Assembly (NCBI RefSeq): GCF_019237635.1
Contig: NZ_JAFAGS010000184.1
Coordinates: forward strand, 49,751-113,750
Direction of reading: 5' to 3'
DNA: 64,000 nucleotides
DNA from: Pluralibacter sp.
Lineage (GTDB): Bacteria; Pseudomonadota; Gammaproteobacteria; Enterobacterales; Enterobacteriaceae
Part shown: piece by piece, positions 26,255-34,369 of the stretch
Numbering within the stretch: position 1 is the stretch's first letter
How the letters are laid out: each line of letters opens with the position of its first letter
Position numbers and translations under genes: made by a program
The notes under the pieces: model-generated
Seen by the model: the letters and a program-made list of their open reading frames with translations, nothing else
Told to the model about the DNA's origin: nothing
Database searches by the model: none

Positions 26255-26819
26255 ATTGTCGTTGTCTGACGCGCTACAACGCGTGCTGTTTGATCCACTC
26301 TCTTATCTGCACCCACAGCGGGTGCGGATCCCAGCGAGCCTGACAGTACGCCCGGCCGCACGGGCGGCCGCCAATGAACTCCTGCTTCACGCCTATCGGC
26401 TGGAGGTACGTTGCGCCGCGCTCTCGCCCCTGGCAAGGCAGTGGGTACGCCACTGGAACCATCTACCACAAGCAGCCTATCTGATAGGCTGCCACGCCCT
26501 GCGAGCGGAACTGGCCTGGGGAGGGGCGTCACTCAGCCTCCCCGCATGGACTCACCCTTTTACGACCATCGATCTCCCCGTCACGCAACCTGCTGGTCAG
26601 ACTGTGACGGGGCACGACATACTGCTGAAAACAGGGTATTCCCAGCTGCTGGCGTGGGCGTCGAAGCTCCCGAAACCGCTGGCACAACGATTTCCCCTGC
26701 TGTTCCCTTTCGATATTGACACGGTGGCCATTCAACCGGCCGCAGACCCTTTGATTCTGACATTGGCCCTACAACATGCCCAGAGATATCCCAACATCCC
26801 CCCTGTGTTCGCCTGTTGA
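26247..26819 (+). CDS. orgA: T3SS sorting-platform protein OrgA
   Basis: A 190-residue SctK-family protein that joins the SpaO sorting platform to the PrgH ring. The N-terminal pattern [20 protein letters not shown] is recognisable. It lies between prgK and orgB with overlaps on both sides (44 bases with orgB), as in Salmonella. Confidence 0.92.
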   Translation: MRKLSLSDALQRVLFDPLSYLHPQRVRIPASLTVRPAARAAANELLLHAYRLEVRCAALSPLARQWVRHWNHLPQAAYLIGCHALRAELAWGGASLSLPAWTHPFTTIDLPVTQPAGQTVTGHDILLKTGYSQLLAWASKLPKPLAQRFPLLFPFDIDTVAIQPAADPLILTLALQHAQRYPNIPPVFAC

Positions 26820-27453
26820 CGGCGTATTGCTCGGCCGTAAGCAGCTTCAGCGTCGTATGCGCACCATACGCCTGGAGCAGCAGGCGCAGCAACATGCCCG
26901 GCGGATTGTACGCGATGCTCAACAGGAGGCTGAACTCATTCGCCAACACGCTTATCAGGAAGGATACCAGCAAGGAATGCTGGATACCCTGCAACAGACG
27001 GCATCCTATATGGCCGACAGCCAAACGCTGGATGGGCGCTGCCGTGAACAGCTCAGCCAGCACGCCAGAACAATGCTGTCTTCTGCTGTCGACCACCCCG
27101 AGACCTTGCTGCTGGTGCTGGATGAATGGTTGCGCAACCTTCCGGCGTCCGATGAAACACTCTATCTGACGCTACCCACCACCGCGCAAGTCCTGCAACC
27201 GCGACTCATGGATGTACTGTCTGACGGCTGGACAGGAAAAATTCATCTCGATTATCACGCCAGGCCAGACTTTGTGATGCGTCATGCCGATCAGTTCGCC
27301 GAATTCTCACCGTCGCAGTATGTGGAATCAGCTACTCGCGAGCTATTGCAAACTCTGGATACGCTGCCGCAAGACTGCCGCCAGGTCTCAGATTTTGCGC
27401 TACAGGAATTCATTGAACAGTGGCAACGTCGCAGCAACGACGCTCCCTCATAA
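26776..27453 (+). CDS. orgB: T3SS ATPase regulator OrgB (SctL)
   Basis: A 225-residue stator-like protein that tethers the ATPase InvC to the SpaO platform. An N-terminal basic/helical part (RRMRTIRLEQQAQQHARRI) runs into a coiled coil. The C-terminal domain has AVDHPETLLLVLDEWLRNLP and the end AEFSPSQYVESAT, LDTLPQDCRQVSD, as in Salmonella OrgB. Length is as expected (226 in Salmonella). Confidence 0.94.
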   Translation: MPRDIPTSPLCSPVDGVLLGRKQLQRRMRTIRLEQQAQQHARRIVRDAQQEAELIRQHAYQEGYQQGMLDTLQQTASYMADSQTLDGRCREQLSQHARTMLSSAVDHPETLLLVLDEWLRNLPASDETLYLTLPTTAQVLQPRLMDVLSDGWTGKIHLDYHARPDFVMRHADQFAEFSPSQYVESATRELLQTLDTLPQDCRQVSDFALQEFIEQWQRRSNDAPS

Positions 27454-27465
27454 CGGAAAGCTATT

Positions 27466-27939
27466 ATGATCTCATCCCTTACCGGTATTCCCCAACCTTT
27501 ACCCTCCTCGGCGGACGCTGAGGCCCTTGTCTCACTACAGGATCGCCTGCAAAGCGCAAACATACCCTCGGCGCCCGCAGTCAATAACACCCCGGATATA
27601 ACGCCGCCGGTTACCGACAGCGATCCGTTGGCCAGCGCTTTTCTGGATAGTCTGTTGCAATTACCGCCAACAGATGATCCTCAGGCCTATGCCGCGGCTG
27701 TCAGTGACGCCATGCGCGCCTTCGTGGATCCAAAGACAGGAGAACTGGCGTTCACCACGCTGGAGCAGCAAACCGACATACTGCAGCGTACACTGGACAA
27801 AGTAGGGGAGGATGCCCCACTTAGCGAACCACTCGCCGCCACACTACTTGGCACGACTAACCTGCAGTTCCAGATGACAAAATGGATGCAGGATGTGGTG
27901 TTATCGGGTGGTGAAGTGAAAGAGTTTGAAGAGTGGTGA
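27466..27939 (+). CDS. orgC: T3SS secreted protein OrgC
   Basis: A 157-residue protein, last of the prg-org operon. In Salmonella, OrgC is an early substrate that helps needle assembly. Identity to Salmonella OrgC is less obvious than for its neighbours, so the call rests on position, size and acidic helical composition. A bidirectional terminator follows. Confidence 0.8.
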   Translation: MISSLTGIPQPLPSSADAEALVSLQDRLQSANIPSAPAVNNTPDITPPVTDSDPLASAFLDSLLQLPPTDDPQAYAAAVSDAMRAFVDPKTGELAFTTLEQQTDILQRTLDKVGEDAPLSEPLAATLLGTTNLQFQMTKWMQDVVLSGGEVKEFEEW

Positions 27940-27969
27940 TCCGGGGACATAGATATTGCTATGTGCAAA

Positions 27970-27997
27970 AAAATGGGCCGTATATACGGCCCATTTT
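27970..27997. terminator. Bidirectional terminator between orgC and sptP
   Basis: A symmetrical hairpin AAAATGGGCCGTA with its exact complement, ending TTTT on both strands. It ends the rightward prg-org operon and the leftward sptP transcript, which converge here. Confidence 0.9.
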
Positions 27998-28011
27998 GCT
28001 ACTCATCCAGA

Positions 28012-29694
28012 TTACGCGTTAGCATAGATCGGCTCATTGGCGTAAATGCTTTCATCCTCAACAGATTGCGCGTTATATCTGGCTGACAGCGCGTCCACGT
28101 GCTCGCGTTGTACCTTATCTTCGAGCATCCGTGGGTTACGGGTAGCACGCATATCATTTACGATACTCACCACATCAGCCGCAGGGTTCTTTAGCAGCTC
28201 ATGTGTTGCAATCAATGTCCCCGTACGCCCTACGCCACCTAAGCAGTGGACCATCGGTAGCGCTGGCTTAGGCTCAGCATTGGCATATTCCGACTCAGGA
28301 GTGCTCACCTTCTGAAACAGTCTTGCCAATGCTTCAAGCTGTTCAGCACTCTGGAGTGCGCCACGATCCGGCCAGTTGAGCGCGTGCAGTACAGGTAGTG
28401 TAACCGTTTTATTTTCTGTGCTTATTGTCAATTGATATTGCGCCACCTTTAATGACTTAGGATCGTTTGCATTACCAAAGTTATGTGTTTCCTGCAGTTC
28501 GCTGGTTACTTTCACCGCGCCATAATCACCAGTTTGCTGGAAATACGGTGGTAAACTTTTCGCACTGATCTCCTCAGCCCCAGCTAGTACCGTTAACGAC
28601 GTACACTTCTGTTCCACCAGCATACGCATGTGTGCTTCTATATCTTTCGGATAAGAGCCCGCCAGCGCAACAGTTTCTCCATCGACAACAATGTTATTCA
28701 CCGGCATAGGGCGCCCATCGTTCAGCCAAACCTGAGTCTCAGGGTTGACCGGAACATCGCTGTTCTTAAACCGGGAAGGTGTGAGTCTCAAACCTTCTAC
28801 TTTCTCACCCTTTTCGACGGCGACCTTCAGCTTTGTAATTTCTGTCGCAATCGCATTGAGTTGTCGTGCTGCGTGCGCTACCTGTGCGTCGCTTGCCTGG
28901 TTTAGCCATTCTGAAACTGGCCCGTTATTTGTTCCCCACTGAGAGAACTTGATCCCCGCCACATGAAGATTGAGCAGTTCGTTTGTAAACGCTGTCGCCT
29001 TCAGCGTTTTAAGCTCTCCAAGCCCTGACAGCCCGGTAATCACCGAACGAAGCGCCCCGCCCGCTGAAGCAAGTACACCATGGTTTTCCCGTAAACTTTC
29101 GCCATTCAGGATTGCAAGATCTTGCGCCTTTGCCAACCCTCCCAGAGCCCCAGCAGACTGCTGTTCCGTCAAGGTTTCCAACGTGGTATTAAGCGTTACA
29201 GTATCGGGTGAAGCCTTTGTTGCCATACTGTCATCCTCCGCTTTCGCCTGGATGCCAAGCAGAAAAAAGGCAGTCTTCGCTACCGGTTCCCCCCAACGAG
29301 CAGATGTCTCCTTAAGAAGGGCCACATTAGCTTCATACCTATCAGCGCGTGCCTTTAATTGCTGGATCAGACGTTGTGTCAGCGGAACAGGACTCGCGCT
29401 GAGAGTCAGATAGTCACCAATTGCCTTTGCCTTTGCCTCACTACCGTCTGATATCGTCTTAAGGAATGTTTGCACCGCCTCTTTATTTTGGATATTAACC
29501 TGCTCGAAGTACGTTTTGACCGCATCGATATTACGAAAAACCGGCAACCCCCCAAGCCAGGTCAGCACACGGCCTTTAAATCCTTCCCTGGCGACCTGAA
29601 CCGAAGGTGAATCGGTGGCATGGTCGATTCGCAGACGCTGATTCTGGTTTGCTACCTGCACATTTGTAAATGCACTCATTGTTAACGCTGTCAT
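28012..29694 (-). CDS. sptP: Dual GAP / tyrosine-phosphatase effector SptP with C-terminal EPIYA tail
   Basis: A 560-residue homologue of Salmonella SptP (543). The N-terminal part contains the chaperone-binding region and LTWLGGLPVFRN. The RhoGAP domain keeps the arginine finger in GGALRSVITGL (Arg216). The C-terminal tyrosine phosphatase has the WPD loop (NWPDRG) and the P-loop HCLGGVGRTGT (Cys484, Arg490). Unlike Salmonella SptP, it ends in DESIYANEPIYANA, an exact EPIYA motif preceded by ESIYA. EPIYA sites in other secreted effectors are phosphorylated by host Src-family kinases. The start at 29694 has AGGAG six bases upstream; an ATG one codon earlier is too close. It follows its chaperone gene sicP by 12 bases. 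Confidence 0.96.
   Translation of the reverse strand: MTALTMSAFTNVQVANQNQRLRIDHATDSPSVQVAREGFKGRVLTWLGGLPVFRNIDAVKTYFEQVNIQNKEAVQTFLKTISDGSEAKAKAIGDYLTLSASPVPLTQRLIQQLKARADRYEANVALLKETSARWGEPVAKTAFFLLGIQAKAEDDSMATKASPDTVTLNTTLETLTEQQSAGALGGLAKAQDLAILNGESLRENHGVLASAGGALRSVITGLSGLGELKTLKATAFTNELLNLHVAGIKFSQWGTNNGPVSEWLNQASDAQVAHAARQLNAIATEITKLKVAVEKGEKVEGLRLTPSRFKNSDVPVNPETQVWLNDGRPMPVNNIVVDGETVALAGSYPKDIEAHMRMLVEQKCTSLTVLAGAEEISAKSLPPYFQQTGDYGAVKVTSELQETHNFGNANDPKSLKVAQYQLTISTENKTVTLPVLHALNWPDRGALQSAEQLEALARLFQKVSTPESEYANAEPKPALPMVHCLGGVGRTGTLIATHELLKNPAADVVSIVNDMRATRNPRMLEDKVQREHVDALSARYNAQSVEDESIYANEPIYANA
28015..28056 (-). other. Tandem EPIYA-like motifs at the SptP C terminus
   Basis: The last 14 codons read DESIYANEPIYANA. 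The two Tyr sites are six residues apart (about 550 and 556), with an imperfect 18-base repeat in the DNA. Confidence 0.85.
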
Positions 29695-29706
29695 CATTCT
29701 CTCCTG

Positions 29707-30096
29707 TTAATGATTAGTGGTACGCAGTAAATCTTGTAATTTTTCCTGGTGCGCAATGAAATGTTCCAGCCTGTCAACGAGGTCATTGGTATCACCTGGG
29801 TACGGAACAGAATCCATGTAAAGCAGCGCCTGCGACTCTTCAACGTAAGCCAGAGTTCCCCGAGTCTGTTCTGCTAATTCCTTGTTGATAACTAATATTT
29901 CTCGCCAAAATGTACTGCTGATATCTGGCGATACTTCCATCAATAGCCCACGCAGTAACCAGCCATCACCACTAATGCTTAAAGAAACCAGTAAATTTTC
30001 GTCGAGTAACAGTAAACATTGTTGGTTCTCATCAAAACAAAGGGGGAGCCCCAGACGCTCACCCAAAAGGTTTAAATAATTCTGATGCATATTCAT
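29707..30096 (-). CDS. sicP: SptP chaperone SicP
   Basis: A 129-residue class I chaperone. The N-terminal block LGERLGLPLCFDENQQCLLLLDENLLVSL matches Salmonella SicP closely (residues about 9-37), followed by FWREILVINKELAEQ. It binds the N-terminal part of SptP and keeps it export-ready. The ATG at 30096 has GGAA about nine bases upstream; the open frame continues far upstream but overlaps the next gene. Neighbours are in Salmonella order. Confidence 0.94.
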   Translation of the reverse strand: MNMHQNYLNLLGERLGLPLCFDENQQCLLLLDENLLVSLSISGDGWLLRGLLMEVSPDISSTFWREILVINKELAEQTRGTLAYVEESQALLYMDSVPYPGDTNDLVDRLEHFIAHQEKLQDLLRTTNH

Positions 30097-30166
30097 GTTT
30101 TTATTTCCGTAAACACTATCTCTTCCCCTCAAATAAAACCGGAAAAAATCTGTATGATTCAATGAC

Positions 30167-30661
30167 CTATAGAAGCTCTTCCTTCTGTGTTTCTGCAATA
30201 TGTGCACGACGGCGTCGCCGCCGCCTGGTGGGTTTATGAGCCAAAAAAGCCTGCACCCCACTCCAGCAGACCAACCATTCCCCCCACAGAAGGATCCGCG
30301 GTACGGCAGGCCTCACGGGAAGCGCAACAACCCGGTCAACGTCGTCGATATCCCAGGAACTGCCACTTTCTTCATCCTGAACACCTTCATCTATCAACCG
30401 CTGGTGCCACCCTTTCCATTCCCCCCAGGGAAGATAAATGGTGGGGGATTCCCGCAAACGCAGAGTGACTTTTCGTCTACGAAGCAATGCTGTGTTCAAC
30501 TGTGGGTAATGACGGGTTACACCAGGCACCTCAATGAACCGAGCGTTCTCTACCGTGCGTAGCTGTTCCAGCATTGCTGAAGCCGACTCATCCGTGCCGG
30601 TTTCTGTTACCTGAAGCGCACCATACGGTGCAGATAGCATGAACCCTATCTTCGGTGGCAC
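30167..30661 (-). CDS. Unknown cytoplasmic protein between iacP and sicP
   Basis: A 164-residue protein starting at a GTG (30661) with AGGAG five bases upstream. The middle has RLRESPTIYLPWGEWKGWHQRL, a Trp-rich segment, and the C terminus carries an arginine run (TRRRRRRR). Salmonella Typhimurium has a hypothetical gene in the same slot between iacP and sicP, so it may be a conserved but uncharacterised part of the locus. I recognise no domain. The arginine-rich tail may bind nucleic acid or be a targeting signal. Confidence 0.7.
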   Translation of the reverse strand: MPPKIGFMLSAPYGALQVTETGTDESASAMLEQLRTVENARFIEVPGVTRHYPQLNTALLRRRKVTLRLRESPTIYLPWGEWKGWHQRLIDEGVQDEESGSSWDIDDVDRVVALPVRPAVPRILLWGEWLVCWSGVQAFLAHKPTRRRRRRRAHIAETQKEELL

Positions 30662-30733
30662 TTTCTCTCCTGCATCCCTGTTGCTGTTGTAAAGCAGGCA
30701 CTGACTCGGTCGCCCTCCTCAGCGCCACGCTGG

Positions 30734-30997
30734 CTATCCTGTGGTCTTCACTCCGTTCACAGCCAGTTGCCGTTCAACTTCCCGACACACATCCGAAACC
30801 GTGATAAAACCGACAACCTCATCACCGCCAATATCAATGCCAAACTGTTCATTCAGGCCCATCACAAGATCCATAAGCTCCAGTGAATCGAAGTACAGTT
30901 CATTCACCAGTTGCGTGTCCGCATCGAACTGGAGATCATTCACTGCCAGACAGTTCGCAACGATCGCTTTCACCTGATGTTCCAGTTCACTTTGCAT
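30734..30997 (-). CDS. iacP: Acyl carrier protein IacP
   Basis: An 87-residue acyl carrier protein with the phosphopantetheine site Ser38 in FDSLELMDLVM. In Salmonella, IacP is linked to translocator secretion and virulence. The true start is the ATG at 30997 (MQSELEHQV); a longer frame lies inside sipA. It overlaps the sipA stop by 11 bases. Confidence 0.94.
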   Translation of the reverse strand: MQSELEHQVKAIVANCLAVNDLQFDADTQLVNELYFDSLELMDLVMGLNEQFGIDIGGDEVVGFITVSDVCREVERQLAVNGVKTTG

Positions 30998-33191
30998 GAT
31001 GGTTCTTCCGCATGTGTAAGGGGTCAAGATGGAGACCATCCGTCGTGAGTACGACCCCTGACGCGGCACTCTGCGGCAGCTTGCGCTGCGCTTCGTCACG
31101 CCAGTCCCATTTGTTGTCCCCCGTACCGGCAACGCCATCCAGTAACGCCACGACCAGCGGATTAGGCTGCTGCCCCGGCTTTATCAAACCGCATTCCCGG
31201 ATCAACGTCCGCGCAAAATTGGCGACCGCAGGGCGGCGGCGATCCAGACCAGGATGCTCAGCAAGGAGGTCGCGCAAGGTGTCGACATCATTCTTCAACG
31301 TCCCGTCGATTGATCCATTACGGAACTGTCTCAGCAGTTGGGTACGATCGGCGTCATAACCTGGCAGCAGTCTGTTGCGCAGGCCGTCAAAGTCACGGCG
31401 AATGGCGAATGGCTGGTTGCTATCAGCCTCCAGCATGCTACGAACTGCTTTGAGTAGCTCATGCTCTGGTTTGGCCTGTCCCCCGGTACTGCGCAGATAG
31501 GCCAGAGTTGGCAGGGTATACAGATTACCTTCACGGAATTTCAGCTTAGCGTGACTGCTGACAACGGTGGGTTTCTCCGTCTCTGATGCGTCCGGTTTCA
31601 CCGCTCTCTGTGGTTCAGTCTTCACTGCTTGCTGCAAAGTGGGTCCTGAAGGAAAAGCGGTAAGTCGGGATGTCGCCTGCGCGTCTGTCGGGATCGTCAG
31701 CGGCTCAGCAGCAGCCGTTTTGAGTTCATTCTCATGCCGCTCCTGAGCTGGCATCGCTGTCAATGCATTGCGCTGAGAAAGAGTAACGTCGGACTGATAC
31801 GCTGCTCGGGTGTCCACCCTGTCCAGCAGTTGGGACAGACTATTCGCCACGCCCCGGGCAGCATTAAATAACCCGTTAGCCGAGGAGTTCGAGGTTTGGG
31901 TTTCCGCGTGTTGCATTGGACGTAGCGTCTTTAGCTCTCCTGCAGGAATCGAGGCAGACGAGGTCTCTTGTGAGACATACCCACCGTCCGCCTTCAACGA
32001 CTCAACGGTCTGAACATGCGCTTCCTGTACCCGATACCTGCTGGAAAGTGATTCACCTGCGTACGGCTTGTCGCCGCCGCTCCTGGACGTTGCCTCCGAC
32101 GTGGTGTCGCTATTCACCTTCAGGTTCACCCGCAAATTCAGGTTCTGCGCCAACGGCGTTGGCGTTGGGCGCTCACCACGAGCCCCGGCGTGGCGAGTGT
32201 TATCAATGTGCTGGCTCTTGTCGATATGAATATCGCCAATATTGATGGTAATCCCTCCCTGACCCTGACCTCGACCCAGCGCGGGCCCAGGACCAAGATC
32301 AGGATCGACTGCGTCAGGAACCTCGGAGGAGCCCGGGGCGGGTGTTGGTTGCGTCGTCTGCGATAAATCCTTAGGCTGATTGGCCAAAATATCGCGCAGC
32401 AGCCGCGGCAGGGTGGCGACGGTATCCAGATCGCGCGCGAGTTTACCCACGCCCACCCCACGCTGTTCAACCAACCCGACACTACTTTGACGCAAAGCGG
32501 CAAACGTCTGCATGGCGGCTTTATCAACTAACTCGTGCAGGCGCTGGCTTGTAGCTTCATTCAGCGCCGCCCCGAGTTTTTGTTCAAGGCAGGTCTGAAT
32601 AAATGGCATGACTTCGCGCGCCATAAACCCGTGGCCTAATTGCAAAAAGTCCCCCGCAGAATGCGTATTTGCAAACATAGCCAGCGTATGTTCCAGCTTA
32701 CTGCGTTTCTGATACGGCTTGTCAGTCTTCACGGTCCATGGACCGAATGCAGATTTTTCGCCCAAACCATCGTTGAGGATCTCATCTGTGTACTGCTGCG
32801 CCAGTGTATTCAGCGTAGTACGGGCCTCCTCACTCAAATCAGGCTGGTGAATCAACTGGCTATACACCTTGGCAAACGCTGTAATTTCCCGGCATGCAGA
32901 AGCATTAGATGATTGCAGGAAAATCGTCATGAGTTGCTGATGTTTCTCAGACCCGGCGGCGCCAAATAAATCCTGAACTGCCTGAGCCTTGTGCATTCCG
33001 CCAAAACTTGCCAGCCCGGCGGAGGAAGACCGGGCATCATTCTGAACAGCAGACGTTGAGCGAGACAACACCGCACTGCTCGCACGGACGTCGCTCAGAT
33101 TTTCCCCAATCCCACTCATCTTCTGAGCGCGAAGATGTTGTGCTGACATGTCCGGGCAGGACCAGGAGCGAAATAATCCCGTGATTGGCAT
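30987..33191 (-). CDS. sipA: Actin-binding T3SS effector SipA
   Basis: A 734-residue SipA homologue (685 in Salmonella). The N-terminal region aligns around EKSAFGPWTVKTDK and the SipA self-association part (LVDKAAMQTFAALRQS). The middle has the ITINIGDIHIDKSQHIDNTRH block, a shortened version of the Asn/Asp/His repeat region of Salmonella SipA. The C-terminal actin-binding domain is present (FAIRRDFDGLRNRLLP; VVLTTDGLHLDP). GGAG lies about nine bases before the ATG at 33191. It binds and stabilises F-actin after delivery and shares the sic-sip operon. Confidence 0.95.
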   Translation of the reverse strand: MPITGLFRSWSCPDMSAQHLRAQKMSGIGENLSDVRASSAVLSRSTSAVQNDARSSSAGLASFGGMHKAQAVQDLFGAAGSEKHQQLMTIFLQSSNASACREITAFAKVYSQLIHQPDLSEEARTTLNTLAQQYTDEILNDGLGEKSAFGPWTVKTDKPYQKRSKLEHTLAMFANTHSAGDFLQLGHGFMAREVMPFIQTCLEQKLGAALNEATSQRLHELVDKAAMQTFAALRQSSVGLVEQRGVGVGKLARDLDTVATLPRLLRDILANQPKDLSQTTQPTPAPGSSEVPDAVDPDLGPGPALGRGQGQGGITINIGDIHIDKSQHIDNTRHAGARGERPTPTPLAQNLNLRVNLKVNSDTTSEATSRSGGDKPYAGESLSSRYRVQEAHVQTVESLKADGGYVSQETSSASIPAGELKTLRPMQHAETQTSNSSANGLFNAARGVANSLSQLLDRVDTRAAYQSDVTLSQRNALTAMPAQERHENELKTAAAEPLTIPTDAQATSRLTAFPSGPTLQQAVKTEPQRAVKPDASETEKPTVVSSHAKLKFREGNLYTLPTLAYLRSTGGQAKPEHELLKAVRSMLEADSNQPFAIRRDFDGLRNRLLPGYDADRTQLLRQFRNGSIDGTLKNDVDTLRDLLAEHPGLDRRRPAVANFARTLIRECGLIKPGQQPNPLVVALLDGVAGTGDNKWDWRDEAQRKLPQSAASGVVLTTDGLHLDPLHMRKNHHAK

Positions 33192-33208
33192 AATAGGGTT
33201 CTCCGTCG

Positions 33209-34237
33209 TTAACCTTGCAGGAATGACTTGGCGGTCTCCAGACAGCTACTGATGGTGCTGCTGAGGACTTTGACCAGGTTGTCATACAATGAGTTGGCGT
33301 TGCTGTACTTCTGCGTCAGGGTCTGTAGCGTGTTTTTCAGGTTTTCTTCCTGAGCTTTAAACCCCGACTGCCAGGCCTGAAATTTCGCGTTATCCATTTC
33401 CACAATGCCGCTACCTAGTGCGCCTGCATCACGGATCATGGTGTCTACAGGGGTTAAATCCACGACAACCACATAATTACCGTTAAAGGGTTTTACGCAG
33501 GACTCAGGCAGTCCAAGCTCTTTCGCCCACTGTTTCGCGGTGTCAATGTCCGACCCCGTGATACCACCGCTGTCGCTTTGCGTCGGGAATAGCACCGCGG
33601 CTTTATTCGGCAGTGAATAATCCGTTTTCAACTTATTAAGCGCAGTCAGCAGCTTCCCCACGTCGAGCTTGACCTTATTGCCATCTGCGCCAGGGGTGAT
33701 CCAACTGCCCATCTGGGACAAAATGTCGCTGTACGCCGTATAGAAATCGGTGTAATTACTGACTACGTTCTCATAAACCCCCAGGTACTCCTCGTTTATC
33801 TGCCCAATGGCATTAGCAATTTTTTCCCAAAGGACTTTGTCCTCAACCGTCTTTTTTTGATCGGCCATAAGCTGGGGGGCGGGCATACGAACCTGAGGAG
33901 ACACCTGTTCGAAGGTCTGCTGAAGGGCAGTTTTTTGCTCCGGCGTCAGCGGAACCCCACTGTTCGCCACACCATTCAGGCTATTTTGAAACTGCTGTGC
34001 GGCAACCACACGATCGTCTTTTTGCTCGCCTTTGAACGTCGGGGTTTGTAGCGTTTTCGCTAATACATCCGCCTTAATCAGCGCATTATTCAGCGTTGAC
34101 ACTTCAGCACCAGGCGCCGCTGTTTTTGGCACAATAGAGGGTTCCACTCCCACACTGCCTGAGCCCTTCTCCTGTGGCGTCTGCGAAGAAAGGGGTGGCA
34201 TGAGAGGTAGAGTGATGCTGTTTTGAATGCTGGCCAT
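33209..34237 (-). CDS. sipD: T3SS needle-tip protein SipD
   Basis: A 342-residue tip protein (343 in Salmonella) that caps the needle and controls translocon release. The N-terminal variable part is followed by the coiled-coil helices (LWEKIANAIGQINEEYLGVYENVV and the C-terminal YSNANSLYDNLVKVLSSTI). It follows sipC after a 132-base gap holding two hairpins. Confidence 0.96.
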   Translation of the reverse strand: MASIQNSITLPLMPPLSSQTPQEKGSGSVGVEPSIVPKTAAPGAEVSTLNNALIKADVLAKTLQTPTFKGEQKDDRVVAAQQFQNSLNGVANSGVPLTPEQKTALQQTFEQVSPQVRMPAPQLMADQKKTVEDKVLWEKIANAIGQINEEYLGVYENVVSNYTDFYTAYSDILSQMGSWITPGADGNKVKLDVGKLLTALNKLKTDYSLPNKAAVLFPTQSDSGGITGSDIDTAKQWAKELGLPESCVKPFNGNYVVVVDLTPVDTMIRDAGALGSGIVEMDNAKFQAWQSGFKAQEENLKNTLQTLTQKYSNANSLYDNLVKVLSSTISSCLETAKSFLQG

Positions 34238-34307
34238 AGAGATCCCTTCCCCCCTCAGCCTGGCATATTGCCGGCTGATGAAGGAGTAAAAACAAGATAT
34301 GCGGGAA

Positions 34308-34353
34308 ATGTCCGCCCCGCGGCGGACATCCAGGGCGGGTCCGCTGACCCGCC
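34308..34353 (-). repeat. Two tandem GC-rich hairpins between sipC and sipD
   Basis: A perfect 9-base stem ATGTCCGCC/GGCGGACAT with a 4-base loop (34308-34329) lies next to a perfect 7-base stem GGCGGGT/ACCCGCC with a 6-base loop (34334-34353). On the sip transcript they fall after the sipC stop and before the sipD ribosome site. No T-run follows, so they may act as an RNA-stability or processing element instead of a full terminator. Confidence 0.75.
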
Positions 34354-34369
34354 GCTGTTACGTTGAGGG

